A stretch of 64,000 nucleotides of DNA from Periplaneta americana (lineage: Eukaryota; Arthropoda; Insecta; Blattodea; Blattidae). Each line of letters begins with the position of its first letter. The first letter of the stretch is position 1. Where the stretch lies: assembly GCF_040183065.1 (NCBI RefSeq), contig NC_091119.1, positions 187,044,043 through 187,108,042 of the forward strand, written 5' to 3'. A program made the position numbers and the translations under genes. The notes under the pieces were generated by a model. The model made no database searches and was not told the DNA's origin. It saw only the letters and a list, made by a program, of their open reading frames with translations. Positions 34,477 to 45,524 of this stretch are shown here, piece by piece.

Positions 34477-35220
34477 GTCTTCTTCTTCTTCTTCTTCTTC
34501 ACTTCAAGGATTAGGTTCATGTTGAACCTGTTCCGGCGCCCATTTCGCTCTTGGTCTTCCTACATGTCGTTTTCCTTTTGGTTTATATCCCATTGCTAAA
34601 GCTGGCAGTCTGTAGTTCGGCATCCTTTGCAGATGTTCACACCACCTTCCGTTATTTCTCTTTAATTTCTCCAGCAATGGTTCCATCTCTAATTTCTTCC
34701 GTATATCTATGTTCTTCTTTTTATCTTGTATTGTACATCCTAGTGTACTTCTCATAAATTTCATTTCTGCTACCTGGACCTTTGATTTATCTTTTTCTGT
34801 CATTATTCTGGCTTCACTTCCATAAGTTAGCATAGGTACTGCGATTGTATTGAAAAATTTTATCCGTGTATCTTTTCTTGTTTTGTTTTTTAAAGATCTA
34901 TGGATTGTTCCACAGACATTTCGAAAGTTATTAAGTTTTTTATCCAGGTCTATATCTCTTTCATATGAAATGTAGCATCCTAGGTACTTAAAATATTTAA
35001 CCTGTTCTATGATTATTTCATCGATTACTATTTTTGTCCTTATTGGGTATTTACCTTTAAATGCCATTGTTTTGGTTTTTTGAGCTGCAATTTTAAAATT
35101 ATATTCTTTTGTTATTTTATTTAAAACATAAATTGATTTCTGTAATTTATCCTCACTGTCTTGGATAATTACTTTATCATCAGCATATAAAAAGGAGTTC
35201 AAGAAAGTTTGGATGCATAT
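34477..35220 (-). mobile_element. RTE-like LINE family VI, copy 2
   Basis: Inserted in copy 1. The 3' tail is (gaa)n at 34478-34500 and the 5' truncation is near 35218, within the reverse transcriptase. Short flanking agcaaa matches are a possible target duplication. Confidence 0.85.
34504..35202 (-). CDS. LINE family VI reverse transcriptase, C-terminal half
   Basis: A 232-codon uninterrupted frame. It opens with MNSFLYADDKVII, i.e. the intact YADD catalytic box (the frame extends a few codons further to the truncation point). Then follow TKTMAFKGKYPIRTK, KYFKYLGCYIS, TIAVPMLTYGSEA and EMKFMRSTLG. It ends GKRHVGRPRAKWA plus a short tail. The N-terminal endonuclease and the earlier palm motifs are missing, so it is not autonomous. 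Absence of stops suggests a recent insertion. Confidence 0.87.
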   Translation of the reverse strand: MNSFLYADDKVIIQDSEDKLQKSIYVLNKITKEYNFKIAAQKTKTMAFKGKYPIRTKIVIDEIIIEQVKYFKYLGCYISYERDIDLDKKLNNFRNVCGTIHRSLKNKTRKDTRIKFFNTIAVPMLTYGSEARIMTEKDKSKVQVAEMKFMRSTLGCTIQDKKKNIDIRKKLEMEPLLEKLKRNNGRWCEHLQRMPNYRLPALAMGYKPKGKRHVGRPRAKWAPEQVQHEPNP

Positions 35221-35288
35221 TTGCTTTTGAATAGGTTAAGATTTGCAAAATATGCTTTATTTGCCATAACAATTATGCTTAGTTCAGG

Positions 35289-35554
35289 GTTCATAATTCC
35301 GTCGGATCCCGGCCAACTAGTCACTCATAACGAGTGCACCTCAGCACATGTGTGGACTTCGGTCCTATGTTCATAGACATCTATGACGTAGTGCAGAGGG
35401 CGGCCACCAGAGACAGTTCTGTCCAGCGCTGGGGTTGTATCCGGTGTGGCTTAGTGGATAAAGCATCAGCACGTAGAGCTGAAAACCCGGGTTCAAATCC
35501 CGGCGCCGGAGAGAATTTTTCTCCGTTCCATTACTCTTTCATCGTTCATAATTC
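35289..35554 (+). mobile_element. Unit E as a solo SINE-like insertion
   Basis: The element is 35300-35543, flanked by an 11-bp perfect duplication gttcataattc (35289-35299, 35544-35554). It starts cgtcggatcccggccaacta and contains the Penelope 3' block (gtagtgcagagggcggccac). The tRNA-like segment is at about 35448-35512. It ends attactctttcatc. The duplication shows this 244-bp unit can move by itself. Unlike ordinary SINEs, the tRNA-like part lies near the 3' end. Confidence 0.88.
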
Positions 35555-35603
35555 AAACAGTCGACACCATTAATGATAGAATAGTTTTAAACCTACAAAC
35601 AAG

Positions 35604-37298
35604 AATTGAGGCGTCTAGAATCAAAATCCTCCAAGTCCATAAAACAAAATTTGTGGGAAAATGGAAAAAACTGTTTCCATATAAATAAACATTCTTGGGA
35701 TATAAACAATGCTTTTATCAAGAATTTCATTATCATTAGATACGTTTAAACAAATTACAGGGTTGCCCCTTCATTGAAACTAACAAATTCGTGAGGCTAA
35801 ATTAGCACCTAACTGATTTTGAAACTGAAAAGTGTATTTGGAGGCTTTTGAAAGTAAGAGAATTAGTTCTAAGCATAAAAATGAGTCAAAAAGGAAAACA
35901 TTTTAACTTAAACCTTGCAAATTATGTAGGCAATGAAACCCAGACATGAAGTATGATTATGCACATGCTTTAAACATAGGCTAACAGCAGTATAAATTTG
36001 AATATATGTTGCACTTTTTAAGTTCATACAAATTTTACACAATATTGTCACATTCCTCTTCCTCCAGATTAACAGTTTCTTCCTCGTCTTCTTATTCTTA
36101 ACGTTCAGTTCTCTTGTTTTTTCTTGTTACTAACTTTGCAACAACGGTGTCAGTTCTATAGTTAAACTCATCTTGCACTGTTATCTGTTCTTTCAATGCA
36201 GATCGTCTTAAAATAAATCTTTTACAGGGACTGAACTTAAAATAGCAGGAGATCTTAAAATTATGTCTGCCTCTTTCTTCCAGTCTTGAAGAGGTAGGCC
36301 TACATCTTCATTTTCAAGATTAAAGACTGTTCCATGTTTGCCAATAATATATTTATATTCTTGGGGATCTACAATCACTTCCTTGTTTCTTTTTCGATTA
36401 CTCCAAATATGCGATCGGGAGGGGGAAATGAATGCCCAACCACAGGAAATGTAATTTACTCTTTTTTAATAGTTAGAGGTGCTTCAGTGAGTAGCCATTT
36501 AGAGCACATTCCAATCATTGTTGTATTTTTATTTTGTGCAGCAATAAAATTGTCTTATTGCTGATTATCTGATGAAGAGTAGAAAACGGAATGGAACTTC
36601 TTTATGTCCAACAAACTTAAACTGTTGGATTTCCATTTACTGCCAACAGCATGATTACAAGCTGGTATAGCAGGAGGGCACAGGATGAGTACCGACAAAA
36701 TTATGTAATTAATTATTAATTGGTAAGAATAGGCCGACAGTATGTTATAATAATTTAATACTGTACATAATATTTATTTTCATCATATTATGTTTTCTGT
36801 GTGATGAAAATATAATTTCAACCACACATACCTTTCTTTCCTTTTAATTTCTCTTTTCCATTTCTCCCTATTTAGTGTTTCTACAGGTGCTTTTCTTTGT
36901 GAACATTTTTGTAACTCACTGCTCATTCTATCCACCATTTCACTGAATATTATTAGAGTAGAAATTCAACTTATTAAGGTTTAACAATAGCTTAACCACA
37001 CAAATAATAAATCAACATCGCACAGCTGAGGAATGCTGGGTAAAGCAGTCCCACAGCCTGATTGGCAGAAAGGGACTTGGAGGTTTTTGAAACTAACAAT
37101 GGCCGAAATTCAGTTGGATCTAGCGGATATTGAAACTAACCCTAACATTTGTCCAGCATTTTCAGAGGAATGCAGCGGATATTGCAGAAAAATAATACCA
37201 GCATCGGATTGGCCATGCGAAGATACACAGAAAAATAACTTTATCTCATTTGTTTTCTTCGATGGACTTGGCGGGTTTTGATTCTAGACGCCTCAATT
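35604..37298 (-). mobile_element. DNA transposon with DUF7869-like split gene
   Basis: The element is 35608-37294. The left end gaggcgtctagaatcaaaa has an inverted copy at the right end, and the match extends over about 34 bp to ccaagtccat. AATT flanks both ends (35604-35607, 37295-37298), the apparent target duplication. It contains a decayed two-exon gene on the minus strand. The superfamily is not one I can name. The 1.7-kb length suggests loss of internal sequence. Confidence 0.82.
36200..36938 (-). pseudogene. DUF7869-like transposon protein, two exons, broken
   Basis: Exon 1 (36938-36832) starts with ATG: MVDRMSSELQKC, then ETLNREKWKREIKRK. A consensus donor GTATGTG follows at 36831. 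An acceptor, ttggcag, at 36640 restores the same frame exactly across a 192-bp intron: KWKSNSLSLLDIKKFHS. Downstream, after a stop, it reads FIAAQNKNTTM..MCSKWL, and after another stop VVGHSFPPPDRIFGVIEKE. Then a frameshift leads to QEYKYIIGKHGTV and QDWKKEADIILRSP. The QNKN and GHSF.PPDR.FG motifs are those I associate with DUF7869 proteins of animal transposons. Two stops and one frameshift make it non-functional. Middle domains appear missing. Confidence 0.7.
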
Positions 37299-37299
37299 A

Positions 37300-38285
37300 T
37301 TAGTTTGATGGAACGTTATTATGAATGTCGTAGAAAATTCTCTGCCAAATTATTAACATGATTTTGAAGAAAACTGTGGGAAGAATGGGATTTAGTTATT
37401 CCGTGCGAAAACAAAACTTTCCGTTGTTATGATGTACTAATTAAAGTTTGAAAAATAAACTGCATTGAGCCAGCAATTTTATATGTTAGTACACACGCTT
37501 CCAAGATTAAGAAACTGGTTTTAAGTCTTCAAATAAAAATTGGTTTAATACAATTTTATTTTGAATGTGGTAGAAACTTTACTGCAGGGTTAAGAAGATT
37601 TCAAGATAAGAATGCATAAAACCTCGGTCACCAACAGCAATGTAATGAAGACGTCTATAGGGAGATCTCCTTTACGCCAACTACTTTGTATTCCGAATGC
37701 ATATCTCGGCATATCCAAGGGTGAGTCTTGGAATTGATTTCTCCTCAGAATTTCCATATTGATCTCGAATTCAGCGCTAACCTATTACCAGAAATTACAA
37801 TCTTTGCTTTCCTTTAGTTATTTACACATTACCAGTCAGAAGTCTATACCAATTACGGGAAATGCCGTGCATAGAATGACCAGAGTATGGATGCTACTAA
37901 ATGCCACGCTGTTGATTGATTGATTTCCCTCAAGTTGAATTTTAAAAAATTTCCTAAAACTGTTCTTTGATATGTGTAGAAATGCAGAACACAATATATA
38001 TTACTTTATTGGCCATCTTACACGATTGGAGGTCATTAGTAGACATTTTTAAATGGCTTATGCTGTGGGATATTAATACCACGCTGCTGTTCGTTGATTT
38101 TCCGCAACTTTGATTTTCTGACATGGTAATTACAAAAATGGATATAACTCTGAAACCACTACAGGGAAGTTCATGAAATTTTGAACACATCCTTAGCAGG
38201 CTATAAGTCAACTTTTGTCTAGATTAGAATTTTTCGTGTTTTATGTGTATGTGAAAATAGTGTCCGTTATGCAAATCACTGACCA
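37300..38285. other. Unassigned stretch
   Basis: No coding motif, tandem repeat or inverted ends recognised. Confidence 0.4.
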
Positions 38286-38288
38286 TAA

Positions 38289-39092
38289 TAGTAATATACG
38301 TTACAAGAGCGGTATGTTGACGTTTTCATGGTCGAGGAAAAGATTGAAAAAGCGAAACGTAGTTGAGCTTTTTTAATTTCCGAGAACATGAAAACAAACA
38401 TACCGCTCGTCTATCGTACATTATTTTGTGCGAAGATCGTTTATTACATACCTGAAAGACGAATTTCTAATTAGTTGCAATGAAATCTCCATGTTGGTTT
38501 CTGTTTAATGACGCCAACTTCGGAACACCAAAATATCTTTCTTCAACATTGTTGCTGTAAAATGTTTTCTGTGTTTACTATACTCCAGCAGGCCGTGATA
38601 TACGTCTGTCTTTTTTTCCCAGTCTATAAATGCGAACTTAAAACAAACGGTAAGGTTATGTAATGATTTATTTTTCATTTTAATATTTTAACAATATTAT
38701 TTATATAACATATTGCAGTAATAACATCGGCATCTGGAATCTCGTTGATTTTTTCACGGCTTCCTTAATGTTACTTGTATCAGGAATGCAATAAGTTTCG
38801 TGGAGTAGTAGACTTTACTTAATTCTTGCAAATATTTAAAAACAATAATTAACATTGTAATTTAGGTGAAATTGCAGTGGTAAGTTTCCAATTTATAATT
38901 ATTACTATGTTAAACGTCTCTAAAAATAATATGTTAAAAGCCTAAAGCAGTAAAATGAATGTCGCGCTTAAGCGGTAAGAAGAGGGAAATTGTTATGTGT
39001 GTTACGTTGGGAATACTGAATGTGGTATTTCACGCTTACCGCGTATTGGTTCTGTGCGGAAAACAAGCAAATACGCACGATCTCGCACAAAA
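38289..39092 (+). repeat. Dispersed repeat J, copy 1
   Basis: Colinear with 57457-58163. It begins with an inverted repeat: agagcggtatgttgacgttt pairs with aaaacaaacataccgctcgt at 38390-38410. The remaining 670 bp are bounded by acattattttgtgcgaagat and the complementary atctcgcacaaaataat, so this inner part may itself be a TIR-bearing element. No protein was recognised. Confidence 0.75.
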
Positions 39093-39684
39093 TAATAATT
39101 CATAATGTTCATAAGCTTGTATTATTGTACCCATGTGAAATATTGAAACTCTAATCTGAAAATTTTGTACATCGGTTTTTGTGACTAAAATGCTTAAATA
39201 ATTTTGTGAATATCTAAGAAAACTGAGTTATATCAATTTTAGTAAATTCCTATGCGAGGAGGATTTTTTTTTGAATTTGGGCCCCCTTTAATTTTCAAAC
39301 TCTTTTGGGAGTGGATTTAAGGTTTCAGTTACATGACTGTGACGTACCAAAAAAACTGAAAGTATTAAACAAATAAGAAATAAATTAGAAATTTCACCAT
39401 TATTTTCCTTTAATATTATCTAACACATACCTGCACAAACAGCGCTCAACGAGCGCGCGCGCTCCTTTGGAGCGGGAGAATCATGTTTACCGCTCGCCGA
39501 AACGGAGAGGAAGATACGTCAGAATGACATATTCTTGCTATAGGTAGAGGAGAGGGAAACGACCACTCAGTTATCTAGTGGAGTGCAGTGTGTAGACCTA
39601 TTCTCAGTACTGTTTCACGTTGCTTACCTATTGCTACAGTACAGTATGGAGGAATCTAAAAGACGGAACATAACATTTAACATT

Positions 39685-39990
39685 TAACGATTTACAGCTC
39701 GAGCTTATTGATCTTCAATGTGACTTTAGGGCTGAAGATCGTTTGAATAATACTGCTAGCCTGGTTGAGTTTTACAAGACTAAACATTAGGAATAATATC
39801 CACGACTACACAGGCTGGCTGTCAAAATGATTGCTATGTTTGGCTCCACATTCATATTTGTGAGTAACTGTTTTCTATAATCAACTTTAATAAAGGCAGA
39901 CATCGAATATCTGTAACTGATGTTCCATTACGAACATTAGGCTACTGTTCCTTTCAGCTGCCAACAGCACAAAAGCTCGTTTTGATGTAC
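39685..39990 (+). pseudogene. hAT transposase C-terminus (dimerisation domain)
   Basis: The reading is DLQLELIDLQCDFRAEDRLN, then LVEFYKTKH, stop(s), YPRLHRLAVKMIAMFGSTFI, frameshift, CE, stop, LFSIINFNKGRHRISVTDVP. This is the order of the hATC dimerisation domain (YP.L...A.KM..MFGST..CE..FS...NK..R..LTD). It has at least three stops and one frameshift. In living elements this domain mediates transposase dimerisation. No catalytic region is visible upstream. Confidence 0.85.
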
Positions 39991-40274
39991 TGATAAATAA
40001 GAATATAACAAAATGATATGTACATTTAAGTAGCTATAGAATTTCTATTATTTCTGTAAAATAAATATTTTTTTATCAATTAATAATAGTCCAAGATAGT
40101 TTTGCAAACACTGAACAGGAATTCATTTCATAAACACTCGTAATAGTACTATATTTACTCTTACTTATCTGTCCGATTCCACAGTCTTTCTCGGTATCAT
40201 AACTTAAATACTCGGTCACAGTATGATAACACGCTAGAAATACCACTGCACACATCATCTCTTTATTCTTCATC

Positions 40275-40872
40275 TTTCACTGTTGCTACTTCTCGTCACT
40301 GGGATTCTCTGCCGCCTGAAGTCAAGGGCTGCCGAACTTTAATTTCCTTTAAATGTAAATTAGAAAAGTATCTTATGATGAGTTGCCAGACCTAACGTGT
40401 TGCAAATGTGTTCCACTGTATTTATTATTTGTTTCTTATTTTTATTATCTAAATCGTGTTTATTTGTCACTTAACGCCAATATGTATCCCACTGTGTTGT
40501 TGTTTTTTATTATTAATCTATTTTTTGTGTACATTTTATCCAATTGTCGGTTTCTGATTTAATTATGTAAGTTCTACTTAATTGTAATCTAATATTAATA
40601 TGTGTACATTTTTCTTTTTTTATTGAATTATCGGCTTCTGTTTTTATGTGATTCGCATTTGATTCTAACAAATTAATATGTATTTCACTATGTTCTATTT
40701 TTATTTTATGAGGTAAATTTTATGTAACTATCTCTTTTGATCTCATTATGCAATCAGTATGTAATTACTTAATTCTGATCAAGTTTTATGATCAACTGTG
40801 TAAGCAAGTTTTAATCCTGATTGAGTGTAAGAGAAGGCCTTAAGGCCTTAACTCTGCCAGTTTAAATAAAGC

Positions 40873-40912
<40 letters not shown>
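40275..40912 (+). mobile_element. LINE family IV, 3' part, inside the hAT remnant
   Basis: The coding end SRHWDSLPPEVKGCRTLISF lies at 40295-40355. A UTR containing aggccttaaggccttaactc follows, then an (att)n tail at 40874-40912. It is colinear in reverse with 24330-25080. Confidence 0.85.
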
Positions 40913-40913
<1 letters not shown>

Positions 40914-41344
40914 TTTGTACGAGATAACCCCTTCTTTCAGTCCACCCTTATACAGAGCGCAGCTAATATCTGCATTCCGCTCATGAGCTGTGAGCCAGCT
41001 CGGAGAGCGCAAACCTTGTGCAGGCCTGATCTAACCTATAGGCCTATGCATTTTCTGTATATTTTATGGAACACTCCATTGAATAAATTCGAAGAAGAAA
41101 TGTTTCTTAATTAAACATGCCTAAGAGTAAATAAAGCAATCAACTTTATTATTGGTATTGGAGCATTAAAACGTAAATTATGACCCTGGGAGCGACACAT
41201 GAAGTTTTCCCATAATAAATTTCGTTAGTGGTACAGTTAATATCCTAAATTTAAAATAGTGGTACGTCATTGGAAAACGTTGAGAACCACTGCCCTACAG
41301 CTAAAAGTAAAACAAATTAAAGGAAGAATGGTTCTCAAACGTAT

Positions 41345-41352
41345 GTACAAGT

Positions 41353-41404
<52 letters not shown>

Positions 41405-42195
41405 GTAATAATAATAATAATAGTGATTTATCTTAGCTGGGAGATTTACGGCCGTAAGGCCTTCTCTTCCACTCAACCAGCAAAAAGTATACATACATTG
41501 TATGTATCAACTTACAAAGAATTCAACAATTTGATTTAGATAAGAGCTACATATATACAAGAGTTATTTACGAATTAAACAACAAAATACTATGAACTAT
41601 TAATTAAACACTGAAATACAAACTATGTAGCAGAATTAAGCTAAAATACATAGAATGTTAATATATTTCAAATAATGTTAGATAATAGAAAGAGATTATT
41701 ATGAGACAGTTTTGAAAATACAGCACTATCAGGATGCATGTCTAAAGGAAGGAGTAACAATATAGACAGTGATAGTCTAAGTCAGTATGATTGGAGTGAA
41801 ATGCTAAGAAGGTTATCTTTTAAGCTGTTTTTAAAAGTGTTTATTGTCTTGCAGTCCCTAATACTTTGCGACAAGGAATTCCATTGTCGCGAGGTGGATA
41901 CTGTAAAAGATGATGAATAACGAGATGTTCTATGAAGAGGTATACTTAACGCGCCACAGATAAGTGATCTGGTATTTATGTCGTGGTTAGATAAGAGAAA
42001 CGAGACGAAAGGCAATTTGGTGTTGAAGTGCGCAGAATTCGAAAGAGCAATGACAAGGAGTGTAAAGTTCTACGTTCTTTAAGTCGGAGCCACGAAAGAC
42101 TTGCGAAGGACGGTAATATGTGATCATATCGTCGGATATTGCATACGTATCTGACGCACATATTCTGAACTCGCTGTAACTTGACTGACAGTTCA
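41345..42195 (-). mobile_element. LINE family IV with readable C-terminus
   Basis: Minus strand. The tail is (att)n at 41357-41422 and the UTR runs to about 41780. Coding at 41782-42161 lies in two overlapping frames: CVRYVCNIRRYDHILPSFAS, LRLKERRTLHSLSLLFRI, SSRFSYL, then HDINTRS, SRQWNSLSQSIRD. It is a Jockey/CR1-type C-terminus with one frameshift near 42000. The frame 63353-64000 at the right edge ends in the same VRFV.NVRKYDHI motif, so both belong together. Confidence 0.85.
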
Positions 42196-42199
42196 GAAC

Positions 42200-43035
42200 T
42201 TAGGCCACTTTACAAAACGAATCGAAATGCGGCATTACTAGGGTTTGTATTAGGGTAAGTTTTAGTTGCTGGGGCAAGAAGTTTCTTAAGCGACTCAAAC
42301 CGTGAATGGAGGAACAGATTTTTTTTTTATCGTTTCTTTAACTTGACAATTCCAATTTAGATTATTATCGAAAAAGAAGCCAAGATTTTTTGTCCTCATT
42401 GAAGAAGACTCTCTATCCACTTGTTCTGAAGAGTTACTCAATCTCAAGCCATTCCATAAAGAAAAGAAAGCTGAATATGTTCATAATTACAACTTTCTTC
42501 TAAGCGTCCACAAACGATTAATTCAAAGTTATATGTCCAAACTACGACATATTTGCATAAGGTGGACGGGATGACTTCATCGGATGGTGGCACTAATGCG
42601 AGCAGATTATGTACCGTTAGTCACAACTGGTCCCTAGCAGGCCACGCCCGTAACCTCTCTGCAATACAGCAGGGATGACGGTGACTCACTGTGTCTCCAG
42701 TAACAAAACCGGCCGTTTCTTGACTCGTTCATGCCCAAAAATAAGGACCTCTACTCTATTTGTGTATAAGTAATGGATATTATAACCAAATTTGTGAGTC
42801 TGGCCATCTGGCCAACAAGTGTTACTTTGAACAGGTGCTACAATCTGACAAGTTTGACAAGTTATTATGTGTGTGTTGAAAGCCACGTACGTTTTAATAA
42901 ACACAGCGCTAGAGACGCAAAACTTCATCATTTGCAAACACTATGTAATGCAATAAAAAGACAGTTATGGGGAAGAAAGAAATGACGCACTAATGACATT
43001 GTATACAGATTGAAGTAAATTCTTATGCATTTATT
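42200..43035. other. Stretch without recognised gene
   Basis: Short frames at 42686-42985 on both strands have no recognised domain. No repeat ends seen. Confidence 0.4.
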
Positions 43036-43043
43036 TGCAAGGA

Positions 43044-43460
43044 CTATTACACTTTTACGACGTCATATTACTTTTGACCAATAAAACGGAACGAAAGGAC
43101 GTGTTTCAATCAATCATGGCTGCTTATCGCTACAATTTTATCACTTTTCTAGCATTTGTTTATTTTTATCGCATTGTTTTTATCACTTTCCTAGCATTTG
43201 TTTCGTTGTTTTCTGCATAGATAGTAGACTGAAAATGGCGGCTCCAGCTAATAATATCCCATTCAATGAAATAAATTATATCATTAATAACAAAATAAAA
43301 ACCTATAAACACCAAAATAATTCTAAAAATAAATAAAAAGATAAATCTAATAAGATAAATTGATATATACACCGTTCAAACGTTTTGATGAAGGTAACAT
43401 CTATGAAATAGAATTTTAATAAGTCAATTAATAGGCTATCTATTGTATTGTACAATCTGA
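43044..43460 (+). repeat. Dispersed repeat G, copy 3
   Basis: Matches 8744-9100: ggactattacacttttacga, cttttgaccaataaaac, ctgaaaatggcggctcc. An AT-rich block of about 120 bp (43249-43370) is inserted between atggcggctcc and gttcaaacgttttgatgaag. The same gttcaaac follows directly in copies 1 and 2. Confidence 0.78.
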
Positions 43461-43568
43461 TACGTTTGGTTATGAATAATACTAATTTATTGTTATAAAG
43501 CTATTATAATAGTAGGAAAATTTTCTTGCTGGTTATATTATGATTTAAAGATGGGAGTTTCCATATAT

Positions 43569-43731
43569 GACAATCAATCAATCGATCAATCAATCAATCA
43601 ATCGTTTATTAATGTAATGAGCAACAGTTAGTTGAATTAGACATAAAATACACTAAATTACAAGAGATAATATTTGACATAAAATATAAAAACAGATGAA
43701 TACAACAATACAAATTAAATGCAATGCTGGC

Positions 43732-43771
<40 letters not shown>

Positions 43772-44065
43772 GTAATAATAATAATAATAATAATCGTAAT
43801 AATAAAGAGCAGTGCACTTACAAATAAAGAAAACATTTACAGTGGAGTCAAGAAATGCATTAATACTGTAGAATGGATGGTTGATTAATCAGTTATACAA
43901 AACAGATTTAAATTGTCTAGAATTTGCAACATGCGCCTTTTGTGGTAACTTATTAAACATTGTTATACCAATAGAATTGAACCTTTTTTGGACTTACTTA
44001 CTCTAACTCTAGGTTCTGAAAGACAATAATTGTACCTTGCATTATAGTGTTGAAGAATGCATAAT
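43569..44065 (-). mobile_element. LINE 3' fragment (family IX)
   Basis: Minus strand, ending in a tcaa-type tail at 43569-43605. Near 43860-44000 it reads KKRFNSIGITMFNKLPQKAH and NSRQFKSVLYN, the terminal motif of another Jockey/CR1-like LINE. An (aat)n tract lies in its UTR at 43733-43804. Confidence 0.72.
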
Positions 44066-44090
44066 CGGAAAGGACAAATAAAAATCGTAG

Positions 44091-44652
44091 ATGATTAAAA
44101 TGGCTATTAAAAATCAACAGCGGGCACAATGTGTTCTTTGGTATGCTAAATTTGAGAGTGTTAAAAGAGTTGAAAGGGAATTTCGACGTGAGTATGGTGT
44201 GCGTAATGTACCTAAATACGATTCCATAATATTGTGGTATCGAACATTCGTAGAAACAGGTTCTGTGTTTAAAAAATGCAGGAGATCGCAGGCGAAACCC
44301 AGTACGATAAGCAGCTATCTCTTAGCTTGGCCCCCAAACTGTTCAGATCTAACCCTTTCTGACTTCTTCGTGTAGGGTTTTGTTAAAGACATTGCCTATT
44401 CACAGAACGCAGGAACATTGATGATCTGAGAGTAAAAATTACTCAAGCTTTTCAACAAATCACCCCTCTTATGTTACAACGGACATTGCATCACCGTTAT
44501 GAGTTGTGCAGGGCGCGCAATGGGGGTCATGTTGAGCTCTGAGAAATCTCCCATCTTTCAGTGTTGTATGCACAAAATTTCAACGAATAAAGTTCAGTAG
44601 TAAATGTTTACGGTGTTTTTATTTTATCCATGCGCAAACGCATCACCCTGTA
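44091..44652 (+). mobile_element. Mariner-like (DUF4817-type) element, internally deleted
   Basis: The frame 44091-44375 joins an N-terminal helix-turn-helix region (NQQRAQCVLWYAKFESVKRV..FRREYGV, then ILWYRTFVETGSV) directly to the C-terminal LLAWPPNCSDLTLSDFF. The next tryptophan codon is mutated to tag, after which GFVKDIAYSQNAGTL continues. The whole catalytic core is missing. The right end catcaccctg plus TA (44651-44652) is a typical terminal repeat; the left end is not present. The family is recognised from memory of insect sequences. Confidence 0.8.
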
Positions 44653-44659
44653 CTTTAAA

Positions 44660-45520
44660 TTTTTAAACTATTTTAGATGTAATTGATTTTAACCTTGACA
44701 TTGTTTGTACTCTAAGCCTGTGAAGTGTTCATACATTGTAACATTCATACCTAAATGATTTGAAGATGTCAAAACTTTTGCCGAAAACGTTCATCTATGT
44801 AACACTGTCATACAAATTGTTCTAATTTAGTGAATAAATTTTTCTTAGCATTTGATAAAATATTTTAGACGGAAAACACATAATAAATAATTTATAGATT
44901 TTATAAGCTTCATATCATAAACGTGTTGAGAATTTAACATTATTGTTTTGAACATAAAATTACTCTGGATTAAAATCTCAACTGGACGAAAATTTATGGT
45001 GGACGTAAATACTGTGGACGGAATATCACTGGAAAGTCAGTCTGGGAATCAATTCCTGTATTTTAAAATGCACATTTTTTCTGGAAAAGCATTCAAAATA
45101 CAGCAAAATGGTATTTTACTTTTTTGTTGTCCTTTACTAAAGAAATCATCCACCAGAATTAATGAGATTGCTTACAGTATTATGCTTTATATCTGGCTTT
45201 GACAGAAGAGATGGATAAGCGCAACTGCTCTATGTGACAGGCAACAATGAGTGCGGGTCTAACTTCTTTCTTCTTTCAGTTTTCATCGCGACGTTGTTGT
45301 AGCTAGCTAAATATTTCATATCGCAACATATCAGTACAACCAAACACAAAAATGCACTTTCCAAGGCTACTGGGAAGAATATTTCTTTGCTTCCAACAGT
45401 AATTGCAACATCGAGTCGAAAATTTCAATTTGCATTCGACTAACCTAAAGCTTTTCTTGCTGCCGAAGTCCCTTTGTGGAAAGTGCAAGGTTGTGGGTCT
45501 AGTACAAGATTTTTGTAATT
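44660..45520. other. Unassigned stretch
   Basis: No coding motif or repeat recognised. The frame 44948-45202 has no known domain. Confidence 0.4.
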
Positions 45521-45524
45521 GCCT

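Larger units (their letters stand above)
32777..35290 (-). mobile_element. RTE-like LINE family VI, copy 1, interrupted twice
   Basis: Minus strand. A (gaa)n tail lies at 32777-32813, and the C-terminal frame at 32822-33172 begins MFGPIKDASDEWR. The upstream part, LTVIRPIVTYASETWTL..KLLRR, is at 34350-34475. Still further upstream, MANKAYFANLNLFKSK is at about 35220-35270. The first gap holds the unit-E/SINE-D cluster, with cttcttag at both junctions. The second gap holds copy 2 of the same family. The protein sequence reads on across both junctions. Confidence 0.85.
39430..41292 (+). mobile_element. hAT element remnant with right terminal repeat
   Basis: The right end at 41258-41292 is the complement of CAGTGGTTCTCAACGTTTTC, a typical hAT terminus. 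A transposase C-terminus lies at 39685-39990 and a family IV LINE (40275-40912) is inserted between them. The left terminal repeat was not found, so the start is approximate. Confidence 0.7.

Noticed and set aside
32207..35554. Hammerhead ribozyme in the Penelope-linked unit
   Set aside because: Penelope-like elements can carry hammerheads, but I found no ctgatga plus gaaa core by eye. A covariance search would be needed to exclude it.
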